NCBI GenBank assembly: GCA_021234155.1 | Contig: JAJEKV010000018.1 | Coordinates: 21,005,252-21,069,251 of the forward strand | Source of the DNA: Isoetes taiwanensis | Lineage: Eukaryota; Streptophyta; Lycopodiopsida; Isoetales; Isoetaceae | DNA length: 64,000 bases | Direction: 5' to 3' | Shown here: one piece after another, positions 11,095-24,845 of the stretch | How the letters are laid out: each line of letters begins with the position of its first letter | Numbering within the stretch: position 1 is the first letter of the stretch | Notes under the pieces: generated by a model | The model's database searches: none | Told to the model about the DNA's origin: nothing | Seen by the model: only the letters and a program-made list of their open reading frames with translations | Made by a program: the position numbers and the translations under genes

Positions 11095-13039
11095 CGAATA
11101 AATTCACCAGGCTTATTGTAATTTCAGTACTGATAAGTAGATCTGCAGTAACGTACTTCAAATGCTAAAGTAGGAATCAGTGTGTGCCGAATTCCTAGCA
11201 ACACTACCATCTTACTCTGTCTTGGTCGAAAATTTGGTAAGGAGTAGTTACTGCAATAAAAATATATATTTCATTCATCCCGTACCGCGTCATTACACAT
11301 AACCACAAAATATGTAGGGTATTTACCGGTAGCCCTAAAAAGTGATCGAAAATATTTTTTTTTCACTAATTTCAAACACCACATAAAGTATCTTTTATAT
11401 AAGCTTTTGCAGAATTGTGTAATAAACTTTGCCTGCTTTATACTTCTAGGCTTCTTGAGAATAACAAACTTTAAGTGCCAATACCGCCACAACTTGCGAA
11501 CTGCTGCTTCAGTCTGATCACATTGTAAGCTTCGGCATCCTCCCACTTCTTGAAAGTTGCTATATGTATAACTGTAATTTTAAACATATTGTAAAGCTTA
11601 AAAGCTTTTGTCTAAAAATCTTGGTGAGATTTATTTCTAGACTCAATGTAGCATTGTTAAGCTCAGTTCTATTTTTGCAAGCAGGAGATAAGCATTCCCC
11701 ATTTCGAGAGTTGTTCAATGCGAGCCTAAAAGATGGAGCCTACTGGTTTTCATGACCTGTTTTGGAAACTAGAACTTGCATGTTTGCACTGTGCAATGTG
11801 GATGATTGCATCAACTGACCAGCTTGAACTCAATTTGAGCAAACAAGGAAATGAAGCCATGTTGAGCAAGCATTAAGGCATAGGCAAGGAATGCCACAGA
11901 AGTGAAGAAGCTTTTCAAGTTACATGTCTGGCATTCTATAAGCAAGGGGTCATTTCTAAATAAGTTACATGATTACCCAACCAAGGTCTAAAGTAGATCC
12001 TGCCATCTTAGGAAGATTCTTTGAAAAGAATTTGCTCCAAACAATTGACAAGCGATGGAAACCTCCCGTTGCGAATGTTATTCGAGCCACACTTTCATAG
12101 GAAAGGGATATAAATGAAAATCAAGTTTCTTATTTCAATATTGGTTCCATCACACCAGCAACTCTTATAACTTAAGGGTACTTTCTCTAGAACTTCTAAT
12201 TTCGTTACGTGGATGTTTATATGGATGTAACTATAAATTTTAGATGCCATTTTGAAGAGCTGATAGATTCCAGCATAGGATTTCTAAATCTATAACCTTC
12301 TATTTCTTCAAGAGATAAAATATAAGGAGATTGGAAAGATATCTCACAAGAAGTTGCCAAAGTTTAAAAGTTGATTTGAGACAGGTAATCAAGTTTTGAA
12401 GGATGAGGGAACAAAAGCTTAAGCATGCGAAATTAACAAAATAAGACTTGAAGACAAGTGTATTGCCCAAGTATAAACAAAAGAACATCTTAACAAAGTG
12501 CAAACAAAATTCTCCTGATGCTATTCTCTATTTTCTATTGTTATGATATTTCTAGCATCTTTACCTATTTAAATTAATGCATGTGACATACAGGTTTTGA
12601 ATATATCTTCTTTGTTGAGATTTCTTTGAATCTGCATGGGTGTGAATGGTGACATTAAAACATAGAGCATGTCCATATCAACAAGAAAAGTTAAATTTGG
12701 GACTAAATTAAAAATAAAATAAAAATAAAGTGGAGATAAGAAAAGAATGGAAGATTGAAATTACTTGGTTTTGATGGTTTTGGCCAGAGCATAAATAGGA
12801 AAGGCTAGAGTATTTTTGGATTTGGATAGATGACAATTGGTTTTAGGGCTGGTCTAGATGAATGGATTATTGCATAGACAATGTGTAACTGGGAATAATA
12901 TACGAAGCTTTTCTCAACCTCTTTCCTACTTTATTTGTGATTTGTTACACATTATCTTAAACAATTAATTATTACTTCGTTGTGATTACTTACGTCATTA
13001 TGTCATAAATTTTATATAGCCATACCTAACATGGTCAAA
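11095..13039. other. Intergenic, nothing recognised
   Basis: AT-rich sequence with short random frames (for example 11271–11546 and 12300–12503 on the minus strand). No RNA gene, repeat or protein family was recognised. Confidence 0.45.
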
Positions 13040-14600
13040 GGCAGGTATTCTCCTCAACCATCTCCCTTCAAAAGTACAGTTAGTCTGAGGCTAGAACAAT
13101 AGCAAAAGCAATAAAATGACAACACTTAAGAAGCCTTAATGGGCTTGAGGGGCTCAAAGCTCCCCTAATCCAAGAGATGGAAGATATTCTCAATGTTCAT
13201 TTTCTTGGATGATACCTTTCTTTTTATGAATCACGGACCTTGAGTCTATTCAAGTACAGTGAGATCCTCATGAAGACTTTGGAAGATGCTGGATGCAATA
13301 TCAACCCGACCAAGGCAAGCTGATTTCAGGGATCGGACTAAAGGAGCAAAGCATTATATCTCTTGGATATTATGTATCTCTCTCCTACCACCAAAACCCA
13401 AAATCTTAGGGATCCTAATGCAATTTAGAGTGAGCAGTGATGATACGTAGAGAGGATCTCTTGGACAAGTTCTGAGGTGATCTCTTAACTTTCTAATTTC
13501 TTTCTAAGAATGGTAGGGCTATTCTTGCAAACTGTTATCTCCTCTTCTACGGGTTTATCAGGCATCTATTATTATGGCCCTAAAAGGTCTATTCTAAAAT
13601 GCAAAGTATTATTGGTAGATTCATTGCGAGGGGGTACAAGCAGAAGATCTTTGGATTCGATCTCCATGGAAAGTGTTGCAAACTAAAGTATGGGGGATTA
13701 GGGGGTTATAAACATCGAGAAAAACAGCTGCTTTAGGCTGCTAAATACTTCTCTGAGCTGTCTGAATCGAGATTCATCCTTGACCAAAGCTCACGATCAA
13801 GCATTATATGGAGATGCCATCCCTTTGGTGGAGGGACTTAAGATGCACCTTCCCTTTAGTATTTTCTTCCCCTTCACCATCCCAAATTCCATCCCTAGGA
13901 TTATTAAGAAGTGGATCAAAGTGGATGAGGTTAAAGGCATGTACACTTGGAGGGCCTTTCTCGGGGGATCAAGCAATTTTAGACCCTTCTCTCTTATTTT
14001 GGATGATCTAATACTTGTTTAGCCTCTCATTTCCCAACCCCGAACTAAACAATGGACTAGCGGGAATTGTGTTCATCAGGGACATTACTAATAATTTGGA
14101 CTATCACACCTGGATTCTGAGGATGGGGAAAGTGAGATGCTTTTCCATTATTACCACGAGAAACTTGCTGGTAATTAGATTGGCACCGATACGAAGATTA
14201 AGTGGCACATAAATGGGTTGATGGATACAAAGTTAAAAAGCTTATAAATTCACAGAGCAGAGATCGAGGATATAACAATCCATATCAAATGGAATCTGAT
14301 CACATGAGAATCAAAGGGAATCTCATATTTCTTTGGAAGTGCCCAATTCACCCAAAAGTAAAAGCCTTTATGTAGAGCTTTGGCATAAGGCTCTTACAAC
14401 AAATTTGAAAAGATGGAGAATGAACGATATGTGGAGACTCTAACATTTTATTGTGCGTGTATGCGGGGATCGGGGAAGATGAGAATCATCTTTTATTGTC
14501 TATGGGCGAATGGACTGCAGGTTAGTAGAAGTGAGAATATGCCCAATCTTGGACCATAGGCCCCACGGACTTCTTTCTTCCTGAAAATCCATCAAATTAG
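13040..14600 (+). mobile_element. Decayed L1-type LINE (RT to zinc-binding region)
   Basis: Scattered pieces read as the second open frame of a plant L1 element with many stops and frameshifts. FLDDTFLFMN at about 13200 replaces the usual F-A-D-D catalytic motif. A GGLG-type segment near 13690 corresponds to the region after the fingers and palm. From about 14335 the frame reads WKCPIHPKVKAFM, then a Cys-rich stretch around 14450–14510, as in the zf-RVT domain that ends plant L1 ORF2. All of it is non-functional. No poly-A tail or target duplication could be fixed. Confidence 0.65.
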
Positions 14601-17325
14601 TATTTATCTTCTCCTTTGGAGGATGTGGAAGGAAGAAATTCCACGATCTTCAAAGAGGAGATTGTTGGCCTCGAGGCTATCATTGAGCAAACTAAATATG
14701 ATAATAGGTAGGATTGAGGAGATTTTAGAGGTATTCTGGTTGAAACCTTTCATCCTTATCTAACTTTATTTTGAAATCACTTGAGAACATTAGCTGTTGG
14801 TAAAAAGAAATTTTGAAGTGGAAAAGGATTGACCTTCCTCTAATGCTATGGCTAACTTTCGGTTTGGGGAATTGAGATCAGAGTAGCACATGGTATGTCA
14901 GCTATGGTGTGCTTGTAACACGACTTATGATGCAAAGAGGGATATTTTATGCGGTGAAAAGACAAGAAAGGAAAGATTTAATAGGGCAAAGCTCATTTAT
15001 GCAAATGCCCATTAAATACGATGTAAGGGCTACCAAAGGAATGGGAGAAAGGATCCGCGATCTTGGTGACCCAAGAAAAGGAGATTTGTGGAATGAAAGT
15101 ACATTTACTATCTTTTATATGATGAAATCCTTTTTTGAATCTGAGGTTAGGGCCTAAAACTTCTTGGTCGGTTAAATATTTTCTTAGATATTATGTTGAA
15201 GGGTCTTCATAACCAACCTACCCAAATCGGTTTCTTTTGTAAACATATGTATATACATATGTCCATATGTACACAAATATCTATATTAATATAAATACTA
15301 AGCCTTCAATTAAAAAGAAAGACAACATGAAGCAACTGAGCTATTTTTGCCTATTGTTATTAGCTAATGCCCTCTATGGAAATTGCACCTTCTTAATACA
15401 CTTCAGTTACCACCACCTTTAAACATAAACCCGTGCTTTCCAGTATATATTATGTAGTAATCATGTTTAAAAGTTTTAATGCATTTTGGTATTCTATTGG
15501 CAAGCTTCATGTTGTTTCAAACCTTTGTGTTCTAATATCTTTATGGAGTATTTAAAACCTAGAGCCCAAATATGCTCTACTAAAACTCAAACCAACACTC
15601 AGTGAGGCGTGTCTATTAGACTTATGCTCATCTGTTGCGAGAAAACTCTTCTCTAATAATTGACTCTGTGGATATATGTGGTGCAAAGCTGAGAACTTCA
15701 AAGAAATGAGATGGGCAAGCAAAAGCAGGCCAGCTTCTTGATACGATGTGTTCTTGTTACGAATCATTTTTGCAAACGAGAATAAGAATGGCCAAATCCT
15801 CGGTGTTTTTAGAGATGGATCACAAACTTGTTTAGAAATCCATACAATACTTCTGAGTAATCAATCCGCTTCCATCAAAGTCAGTTTACAAAGGAATTGT
15901 AGAAGGCCTTGAGCTTTTGGAATAGGTTCAAGCCCGGAAGATTTATGGCTCTTGAGAGAAATTATTAAGATAGATTTACTCCATCTACGCACATGTCGGT
16001 CATAATAGTAGAGTCACAAGTCAGGACTCCACATATTTTCCATCTGGCTAGATGCAGATTCCTTTTATAGCATGTATGACCTTTTAGAAATAAAGGTCTC
16101 TTTTGTTGAGCGATTTCAAATTGTAAGTAATAGACAAGTTTTACTAAACGTGTTAAATAATAAACAAGTCTTGCATGATTAGTCACATTGTGCAAACATT
16201 GTGCTTTGCATGGCCATTATACGGTTGCAAACTAAATACCAAACATGATTCTTAAGTCTGTACTTCCAAATACTTGTGGCAAATTCATGTTGCATGTCTT
16301 ATACCAGTTGCAAAAGACCAAATAGGTTTTACATGGTTCTTACCTTTTCCTTAATATAGGACCCTTCGTTCAAATATACCCCCCTTACCCTTTTTTAATC
16401 ACGGGTTGCCTTTTTTTAATGCAATGGTTTAACATGTGTTTAACATAATCTCCTATGCCCCTAACTTTGGGCATATATTTTACTGTATTACACAACACAG
16501 ATCATGATAATGTAATTCCTATTGAGGATTTGATCCTCCTATACCAACAGATTCTTTCCAAGATGTGCTAGCCTCTTGACCTGTATTGTATGTGGCTATG
16601 TATATGTGGGTCAAACGTGGGCTGATATGATTGGGTGCATCAGAAGAAGTATTTTAGGTCGTGATGAATTATGTATACATGTGTATATATGGGTCACACA
16701 TGGACTGATATGACTGGGTGTTGCAAAAAAATTATTTTCTAGGTTGTGAGAAGAGTTGTTAATTTTCTTCAATTGGACACAAAGTCTTGACCTCAAAAGA
16801 AGAACGTACCTTTAGGCATGAAAAGGCTAAGAAGTTGATACTAAGGATTAAAACAAAGAGATGGCAGGGCATAAAGATTATTGCACTTGCATAAAATAAG
16901 GAACATAGCTAAAAGAGGGAAAAATACTCTGGTAGACATCCAGAAAAGGGAAAAATATACGCTAGGCGTTAGAAGCGTTATACTTGTAGGACTTTACTAT
17001 TCATAGCATGCAATGCTCCACCTAAGAAATTTACTATTAAAAGCATGCAATTGGGTTTCTTTTACATGTGACTAGTTAGTCTTCTCTAAGGGAGCTAAAA
17101 ACATTTGTCTGATAATTTCTTCGCTTGAATCTTGATATTAGTAATGATACTATCTTGGAGAACATACTAGTCAATACGCATTGTAAATGCTGCCACTCAA
17201 ATGTTGAACTTGGCTTTGAGTCACAATGTGGATAATGCATATGCAAAACATAGACACCTGTAACTTTTCCAACATACATGTTAAAAAATAGCATCCTGGT
17301 CTAATGGAAATTGTGATCAAAGAAT
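14601..17325. other. Intergenic, nothing recognised
   Basis: AT-rich sequence. The frames present are short and without family likeness. A self-complementary ATATGTATATACATAT lies near 15246. The GGTTCAAGCCC word near 15924 was checked as a tRNA T-loop and rejected. Confidence 0.45.
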
Positions 17326-18530
17326 AGAATAGAATAGAATATGTTTTTATCGTCCACGGAGACCGTGTTCAATAAGCCCACGGAGGCCGTGTTCAACAGC
17401 TCATGCAGGGGCATTCCAGTGCAGCCCTTTGAAGGGGTAGAAAATCCGTCTCCTAGAGCAGGATCTGATATAGAACTGTGGATTTCACCTCAAGTGCCCA
17501 TGATAAGAAGGCCTTCTATACCTGCTCCAGGTCATTCCAGGTGGTGAGGGGTATCACCGGACCCCGCACCTCTGCCCCATACAGGAGAATCGGCTCGACC
17601 AAGGCCCTGAACAGGTGTGACTGGTGGCCCCAGGCATACAACTCTGCCTTGTGGCTATTGCTCTGCATGGCATATAGTGCTTTCCAGCCTGCTGTGACAT
17701 GCAACTTGATGGAAGCATCCCAGTGCGTGGTAGTAGAGAACTCGATCTCTAAATAGTTATAGGACGAAGCTACCTCTACATCTTGTCCCTGATAAATGAA
17801 TGAGGGGAGCCTTGGTTGACGGGATGTTGGAACTAGAAGCACTCTAGTTTTGGCCAAGTTAACTCTTATGCTAGTGAACCGACAGAAAGTGTCTAAAGCG
17901 TCCAAGTGTAGTTGCATGTCTTCTGGGATATAGGCTAGAAGGTCAATGTCGTCAGCATATATGAGTTGCCGAATAATGTGGTGCATAAGTTGAGCGCCCC
18001 CTCCTCCGTGCTCAGTAAGCCAATCTTCCAACTGATCAATGTATAGGCCAAAGAGTATCGGGGAGAGAGGGCAACCCTGGCGCACTCCAATACTATTGAC
18101 GACAGGCTGCCCTGACGGTGTGAGACGGCTTGAACATGCCTCGTACAGCCTGTATATTGCATTTTGCAAGTCGATGGGGGTCCCCAGTTGCCTCAATCTG
18201 TCCCACAACTTGTCCCAAAGACTATGTCGAAAGCCTTTGCGAAATCCACAAAACAACAGTACAGGTTTTGTCGGCGATTCCTGCTATCCTCAATTAGTGT
18301 TCGCAGAGTGAAGATATGGTCAATGGTGGAATGTCTAGGTCGGAAGCCTGCCTGTGTCAGAGCCCCCACCTCTACGTCCTCTACCCATATCGTGTGCGAT
18401 AGTTGGCTGGGCAGTGAGGGTCACTTGCCTTGTATATGGGCACAACTCTACTAGTAGCCCGCTGTTAGGGGAAGCCTTCTTGCAATGCCTTATTGAACAG
18501 TGCCATGAGGACTCTCCATGAAAACTCTAA
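17326..18530 (-). mobile_element. RTE-like LINE fragment with reverse transcriptase
   Basis: Read on the minus strand, this encodes a non-LTR reverse transcriptase, 5'-truncated. Motifs in order are TLIEDSRNRRQNLYC, FVDFAKAFD, GVRQGCPLSPILFGLYIDQL, LIYADDIDLLAY (the catalytic YADD, intact) and WKALYAMQSNSHKAELYAWGHQ. The frame from 18256 to 17516 is open for 246 codons. A single-base loss near 18220, just after FVDFAKAFD, separates it from the upstream part. The 3' end carries the family terminus (reverse complement of TTATCGTCCACGGAGACC at 17347–17364) followed by a (TATTC)n tail at about 17326–17341. A short simple-repeat tail rather than poly-A points to an RTE-like clade. Dead copy. Confidence 0.85.
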
Positions 18531-18815
18531 CATTATAATGGCATTTTTCCATAAATTTGTCTAAATGTCAACTATCATGCAATAAGGTTGTCTAAAACAC
18601 ATAGGAAACTTTTGAGGTGAATCTCAAATTTTGAATCCCATTTTGTAATGGAATTTGTGATCAAAGAGGCCAACCATGAAAACTCTACCATTAAAATGGC
18701 ATTTTTCCATAAATTTGTCCAAATGTCAACTATTATGCAACCATGTTCTTTTAAGGTAGTCTAAAACACATGGGGAACTTTTGAGGTGAATCTCAAATTT
18801 TGTATCTCATTTTGA
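18518..18815. repeat. Tandem duplication of about 150 bp
   Basis: The segment from CATGAAAACTCTAACATTA (about 18517) to GTGAATCTCAAATTTTG (about 18635) is repeated from CATGAAAACTCTACCATTA (about 18676) to about 18801. The second copy has a short insertion before GGTAGTCTAAAACACA. No coding content. Confidence 0.75.
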
Positions 18816-18893
18816 GGGCACTTTGAGCATCTCATGGTTTGAGATCCAGTTGGAGATGGTTTTCACCCCAATTCCAAGTTGACACAAACTCCC

Positions 18894-20085
18894 TAGAATA
18901 ATTCATTTACTTTACACTTGTTAGAACAATGGGCCATAAAGATTGCTAGGTCCATGGTACGTCATTGCAATGTTTTGCCTGCATAAATCTATAAGTGTCA
19001 AAGAGCATCAAGTATTGTTGTGCCATCCACAAGTTTTGAATGAATTCTAACTCCTTTAAAAATTCAATATAGCCCTTCCCAAACACCACAGCCACACCAT
19101 GTATAAATATTGTAGCAAGAAGAACGTACATCATGAGGAAGAAGAAAACATATTGTGCCTCTTTAATTAAGAACTTCACATGCACAAAGAATGTCATGCT
19201 CCCTTATAGAACTTAACAATTGAAGAGTGCTACAGCAAGGCCTGAATAAGACATGTTTATCCAAAAAACGCAGATGTCCTCTCAATCTTTGAGGATCAGT
19301 CTGGTCACATTATAACCTTGTGCAATTATCATGCAAGTGCTGGATTTATTTGGACCCAACGGTCTGTAGAAGACGCTAGGGAGAAATTGGACACAAACAG
19401 GGATGAACAGTTAAATGGATCATTCGTGGTCTGAGAATGATCGTTATGGGTTTGTTAGAAAGACTGTGGATTTGCCACAGAATGTATTCCTGCTCGCACG
19501 ATGAACATATTGATGCTAATTTGTGCACAACAAAAGCGACAACTTATTAAAGTATAAGACACAGTATGAGGCTTCCTGGATTTCTCGGAAGGTCTTCAAT
19601 TGTCAACACAATACTTTAATTGACATGATGTGATTCTGAGGCAATATATTCAGATATACACATTAGCTAAAGACTTAATGCATTGCTGCTATTAAGATTA
19701 GCTAGAGGGGACTGTATAAAAGTACTCTAAAGAGACATCTCGGTATGTCAAGCATGTAATTTCAACTGACTTGTGTATGATGTGTTTACATTGCATGAAC
19801 AAAATCCAGACCTATATGTTCTCATATTCAGATTCAATATGAGGAAAATTCATAAAACTGTCCTAATTCTGCTCATACCAACAGTGAGGCAAGCTAGACT
19901 TATCCAACCAGAACCTTAGAAAAGAAAACTAGGATATTCAAGAAAATACAGACTGCGGATTGGAAATGCGCATACCATCTCAAATTCACTGCAAGTGCTA
20001 TTGTCCCACCTTAGAACCTACTTCAACAAACATATGAGACATGTGAGGCAGCAATGGACGTTCTTAAACTAAGTCGGATGAATTC
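18894..20085 (+). repeat. 1.2-kb direct repeat, copy 1
   Basis: Nearly the whole segment recurs at 21999–23156 in the same orientation. Matching starts at TAGAATAATTCATTTACTTT and ends at AAGTCGGATGAATTC in both. Differences are point changes and small indels. The main one is about 60 bp at roughly 19158–19220 here that is missing from copy 2. There is no TG…CA boundary and no gag or pol between the copies, so long terminal repeats are unlikely. No coding sequence is apparent. Confidence 0.85.
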
Positions 20086-21998
20086 AATGTGTTGGAATTA
20101 TGCCAATCTCATGGTGCAAGTTTGGCTGGTGCTTCTAGAATATGGGGCTGGCATAAAGGAGGATAATTGAATAGCAGGGTTTCTTATGTTAGGAGCTTTG
20201 TCCACAATGATGAGTTTCTATGTTTTTTGTTCTTCTTCTTCTATTAGGTGCATGACAGTTCCAAGTGTGCTTACTCTCAAAGTTGTTATTTTTAAAAACT
20301 TTCTAAGATATGATAGCATATTCTACAATGTCTAGGACTTTCTATTGTTGGAGACACATTCTAGGGCATTGTAGAATGTCGTATAAGGTTTGCACATTAC
20401 ACATCATAGTCTCCTTTATATGCGCTGCTACGGCATTTAGCATAATGCTTGTATAGCCCAATTATTTGTATTGTTCTTATGATATATTGTGGGTAAGTTC
20501 ACGCTAGAGGAATCTATTGTGTGGCACATTAGATACAACATATCAACAACTTCAATATTGTAAACCATCCAACAAGTTTCTGGTTGACATTTACTAAGCA
20601 TTACATTTATTAACCATTAGCAGAATGATGTTCATGATGTTCCGTATTCAACTTATCAAGTAATTATAGATATCAAAGATCAACACTAGACAAATGGTTC
20701 ACCTAACAAGAAATTTAGAATGTTTGTTCTAACATTTGCATCAGATGCTCATAATTGCAATTAAGATTCCCAAAGAACTTGCTCTCTCTTGTTGCATCGT
20801 GATACGATAAAAGACCGTTTCTTAACATTACAACAATGGACATGCTTGATCAGGTTGCACAAAACATAAGTCTCTTTTTCGACGAAGGCACCCTAGCACT
20901 ATAAACTCAAGAAGTGAGTAGTCAACAACTTGCATTTACAACACCTCAACTTTAAATTGCAAAGAACAAAGTCATAATAGAAAATCAAAATTGATTTGCA
21001 TGAATTGGCTATTATCATCCATTGAAGAACAGGTGGCCTATGGGACCTAAACAAACAAACCCCGCCTCACCATAGGCCAAATAAACAAACCCCTTAGCAA
21101 TAATAAGCTTGCTGATGAACTGTACATTTGTAAGTGTCAATATAGTGATCACGGACACAATTGAGCCCGCATGAGTAATTGAGCCCGCATGAGTAATACC
21201 TCCTGAACATAAGATGCTAGTGTAGGGATAAGATGCCAATGTCCCTACACTGGCATCATCACATATAACGATTGTTTAGGTGTAACCAACCTGACATCCC
21301 TCAACTCAAGATTTGGCAAAACATCACCTAACATCTTTTGCAGATAAGCCAATTTTCCAATGGCTATCTTCATTGTAAAACTAGAGATATATTTAAAGGG
21401 AATAAAACCATTGTCTAAATTCTACTATAAACGCAAGCCTATACATTTAAGCATAAAACGTTGTCATATAAGAGGCGTAGGTTTAACTACATATGACTTC
21501 GCTGCATACGTCCGTAGTTTGCATACTACATATTAGGATCCCATTCATACCCCTAAAGCCAAATGCCCTGTTCAGATGCCTTGCTAGATGCTATGGTTTT
21601 ATTGTATTACGAAATACCTTCCTTAAATCCACACATTCCACACATTCTTGAAAGATGACATGCAGAATACATACCTTCTTTAACTTGGCAAAGTCCCGAT
21701 CGCTATTTTTGAGTCGATCTTTGTGATGATTCATCCACACAGTTGCATGTAAATTCTTCGACCTTTGGAAGGGATCCACTTAACTAGCTCCAAGAGCTTT
21801 GATAATTTCCTTTCCAACTGCCTCATGAAAACAAAGTCTATATTAGCACTTATGTTACACAACCTCATAGTACATCACAATACATGCATGGTAATGCAAT
21901 AAACCAACACAAAATTGGGCATAACTTGCAAAATCTTGCAACCACACATCCAAACTGGACCATAATTATCCATAGAATTAGAGACGGGACCAATGTTA
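20086..21998. other. Spacer between the 1.2-kb direct repeats
   Basis: About 1.9 kb without a recognisable gene. A 19-bp tandem duplication (TTGAGCCCGCATGAGTAAT) lies at about 21161–21199. Small open frames on both strands have no family likeness. Confidence 0.5.
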
Positions 21999-23156
21999 TA
22001 GAATAATTCATTTACTTTACACTTGTTATACCAATGGGCCATAAAGATTGCTAGGTCCATGGTACGTCACTGCATTGTTTTGCCTGCATAAATCCATAAA
22101 TCCATAAGTGTCAAAGAGCATCAAGTATTGTTGTGCCATCCACAAGCTTTGAATGAATTCTAACTCCTTTCAAAAATCAAAAAAGCCCTTCCCAAACACA
22201 CAACCACACCATAACTTCACCAATACCATGTATAAATATTGCAGCAAGAAGAATGTACATCACGAGGAAGAAGAAAACATGAAGAGTGCTACAGCAAGGC
22301 CTGAATAAGACATGCTTATCCAAAAAATGCAGATGTCCTCTCAATGTTGGAGGATCAGTCTGGTTAAGTCATAACCTTGTGCAATTCTCGTGCAAATGCT
22401 GGATTTATTTGGACCCAACTGTCTGTAGAAGCCGAGGGAGATATTGGACACAAACAGGGATGAACAGTTAAATGGATCATTCATGGTCTGAGAATGATCA
22501 TTATGGGTTTGTTACAAAGACTGCGGATTTGCCACAGAATGTATCCCTGCTCACACGATGAACATATTGATATGGCTAATTTGTGCACAACAAAAACAAC
22601 AACTTATTAAAGTACAAGACACAGTATGAGGCTTCCCTGATTTCTCGGAAGGTCTTCAACTGCCAACACAATACCGTAAGGCAAATTAATTGACATGATG
22701 TGATTCTGAGGCAATATATTCAGAAATACACATTAGTTAAAGATTTAACGCATTGCTGCTGTTAAGATCAGCCAGAGGGGACTGTGTAAAAGTACTCTAA
22801 AGAGAAATCTCGGTATGTCAAGCATGTAACTTCAACTGACTTGTGTATGCTGTGTTTACATTGCATGAACAAAATCCAAAGACCTATATGTTCTCATATT
22901 CAGATTCAATATGAGTAAAATTTAATAAGTTATCCTAATTCTGCTCATGCCAACAGTGGCAAGTTAGACTTATCCAACCAGAACCTTAAAAAAGGAAAAC
23001 TAGGATATTCAAGAAAATACAGACTACGGATTGGAAATGTGTGTACCATCTCAAATTCACTGCAACTGCTATTGTTCCACCTTAGAACCTACTTGAACAA
23101 ACATATGAGACATGTGAGGCAGCAATGGACGTTCTTAAACTAAGTCGGATGAATTC
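21999..23156 (+). repeat. 1.2-kb direct repeat, copy 2
   Basis: Second copy of the 18894–20085 segment, with the same order and orientation throughout. The high similarity over more than 1 kb indicates a fairly recent segmental duplication, or two insertions of one non-coding element. Confidence 0.85.
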
Positions 23157-23592
23157 GAAATAGTTTGTTTATATGAAAGTAGCGGATACAAGAAATCTAA
23201 CTGAATCTTGGAGTGTATTATTTCATCACATAATGCCTGCTCACAGCCAGTATTGTATATTCATTGGTTAGACCTTTACAGTGCAACCAAGAATTAGAAT
23301 TATAAGAGATCTATATAGACGCAAGAGTGCAGTTTCAAGACTAAATCTAAATTCTAATACTATTGAAGATAGCAATTCTACAACTTCAAACTCGAACAGC
23401 TAATCTGGTAAGATGTGTTATTAATTAACGTGTTGATTCGCTATTGTTCCCATAATTTAATCGGTCATCCTGGATCAAGTATTACCCTAGATCAACGATA
23501 AAGCTTCATCCAAAATTAATGCTGACTATTCAAAGGAACCTGGCCCTGTGAAGCTGGAAGAATGAAAATGTTATTTTCCATTCTCTTTCCAA

Positions 23593-24655
23593 ATGTTTCA
23601 TAAGCAGATCTTTTTGTTTTCTTTGTTTGCATTCGTGGTTGTTTTTAATGCTGCTGCTATTTCTCTTGAAAGTCTTCAAAACGCTTGGAAACATCCAGTC
23701 CTTATTTCGCCAAAGCAAGCCTTGCCTCTGGAACCCCAGAATCTTGCAAGCATGGGAGGTACAATTTATGATTGATTACCCTATAGAGGATGTATGGTCA
23801 GATTTTAAGAGGAAAAAAGGGTTGCTTTGATCCAAGAGCATACCAGATTTCTAATGCACTATAGGGGGCATGATCTTTTTACGGTGACCTGCTTGAGAAA
23901 TTCATGAATATGGAAGAAACAGACAAGCCATTGCTCAAAAATCTGGAAATAATTAAATATTATCTACATTGAAGACACTTGAAGAAGCTCTGCATTGGTG
24001 GACAGTGAACCTCATGTCATGAATGATCTGCTGGAACTTGTAAAGAATAAAGTAGATAAGCATCTTAATAATAATGATACTGAAAGAGAAGTAAAGCCAT
24101 ACAGGACTTGCGTTGTAGTAGGGAATAGTGGGATTCTTCCTTTGAAATCATATAGCAATGTCATAGATAGGCATGAGATGGTGATGAGCCTAAACAATGC
24201 CGGGACAGCCGGGGTTTGGATAACGTGTTGGCAGCAGACTAGCATATCATTCATGAATAGCAATGTTTCACGCTTCTGTCATTTTGGAACGAAGTTCCTA
24301 TTATAGTTTACCTCTGTCAAGTCAAGCATCTGATAGATGTTTCCTTTTGCCAATCTTCGAAAAGAGCTCCATTTATAGTCACTGATCCAAGATTTGATAC
24401 CCTGTGCATGAGAATTGCAATATTATTCCCTCAAGCATTTTTTTGGAAACAAAGAACAGGTATGTGACAGAATGGATTAGGGCTCACGATGGCATCATGT
24501 TCCACTACTCTTCCCGCATGCAGGCTGTCATGCTTTCTTTAGACCTCTGCAAAAAAAAGAGGATTTGGCTGGTCTGCTAATGCCAAGCATCATTACCATG
24601 CCCCCAAATGTGGGAATTTGATATGCATGTTAGAGTACATAGTAATCACGATGAA
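23593..24655 (+). pseudogene. Sialyltransferase-like (GT29) pseudogene
   Basis: Pieces of a plant sialyltransferase-like Golgi protein occur in the correct order but in shifting frames. There is a signal-anchor (FLFSLFAFVVVFNAA) at 23593–23650, then YPIEDVWSDFKRKKG, where an extra base in an A run near 23815 shifts the frame into CFDPRAYQISNAL. The sialyl motif L region follows (CVVVGNSGILPLKSY, IDRHEMVMSLNNA; 24110–24200). After TDPRFDTLCMRI comes the motif S region (GIMFHYSSRMQAVMLSLDLC, about 24504–24550) and SANAKHHYH with the conserved His pair. In-frame stops at several points and lost linker sequence rule out a working enzyme. Family members act in Golgi glycosylation in pollen and elsewhere. 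The tail after HHYH is missing. Confidence 0.8.
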
Positions 24656-24845
24656 ACATCTGAACCGTGAAATTCTTGTTCCTGACCTGGTTCTTGAGCC
24701 TGGTTACATTTTTCCGGGCGAGATTTTACTGTTTACAGTTGGACCAAAGGGTACAAGGCAAACGGCCTTTTACCTTTGGAGACCTTTACCCACTTAAAAT
24801 CTGTATATATTGGTTTTCTTCCCATGCCTACCACATCGATCAGCA

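Noticed and set aside
15915-15990. tRNA-like GGTTCAAGCCC word
   Set aside because: No matching acceptor stem or D and anticodon arms could be paired around it.
18894-23156. Pair of 1.2-kb direct repeats as LTRs of a retrotransposon
   Set aside because: No TG…CA ends, primer-binding site, polypurine tract or gag/pol between them.
24804-24810. TATATAT as TATA box of the eight-cysteine gene
   Set aside because: Only 36 bases before the ATG, which would leave almost no 5' leader; the true promoter is probably elsewhere.
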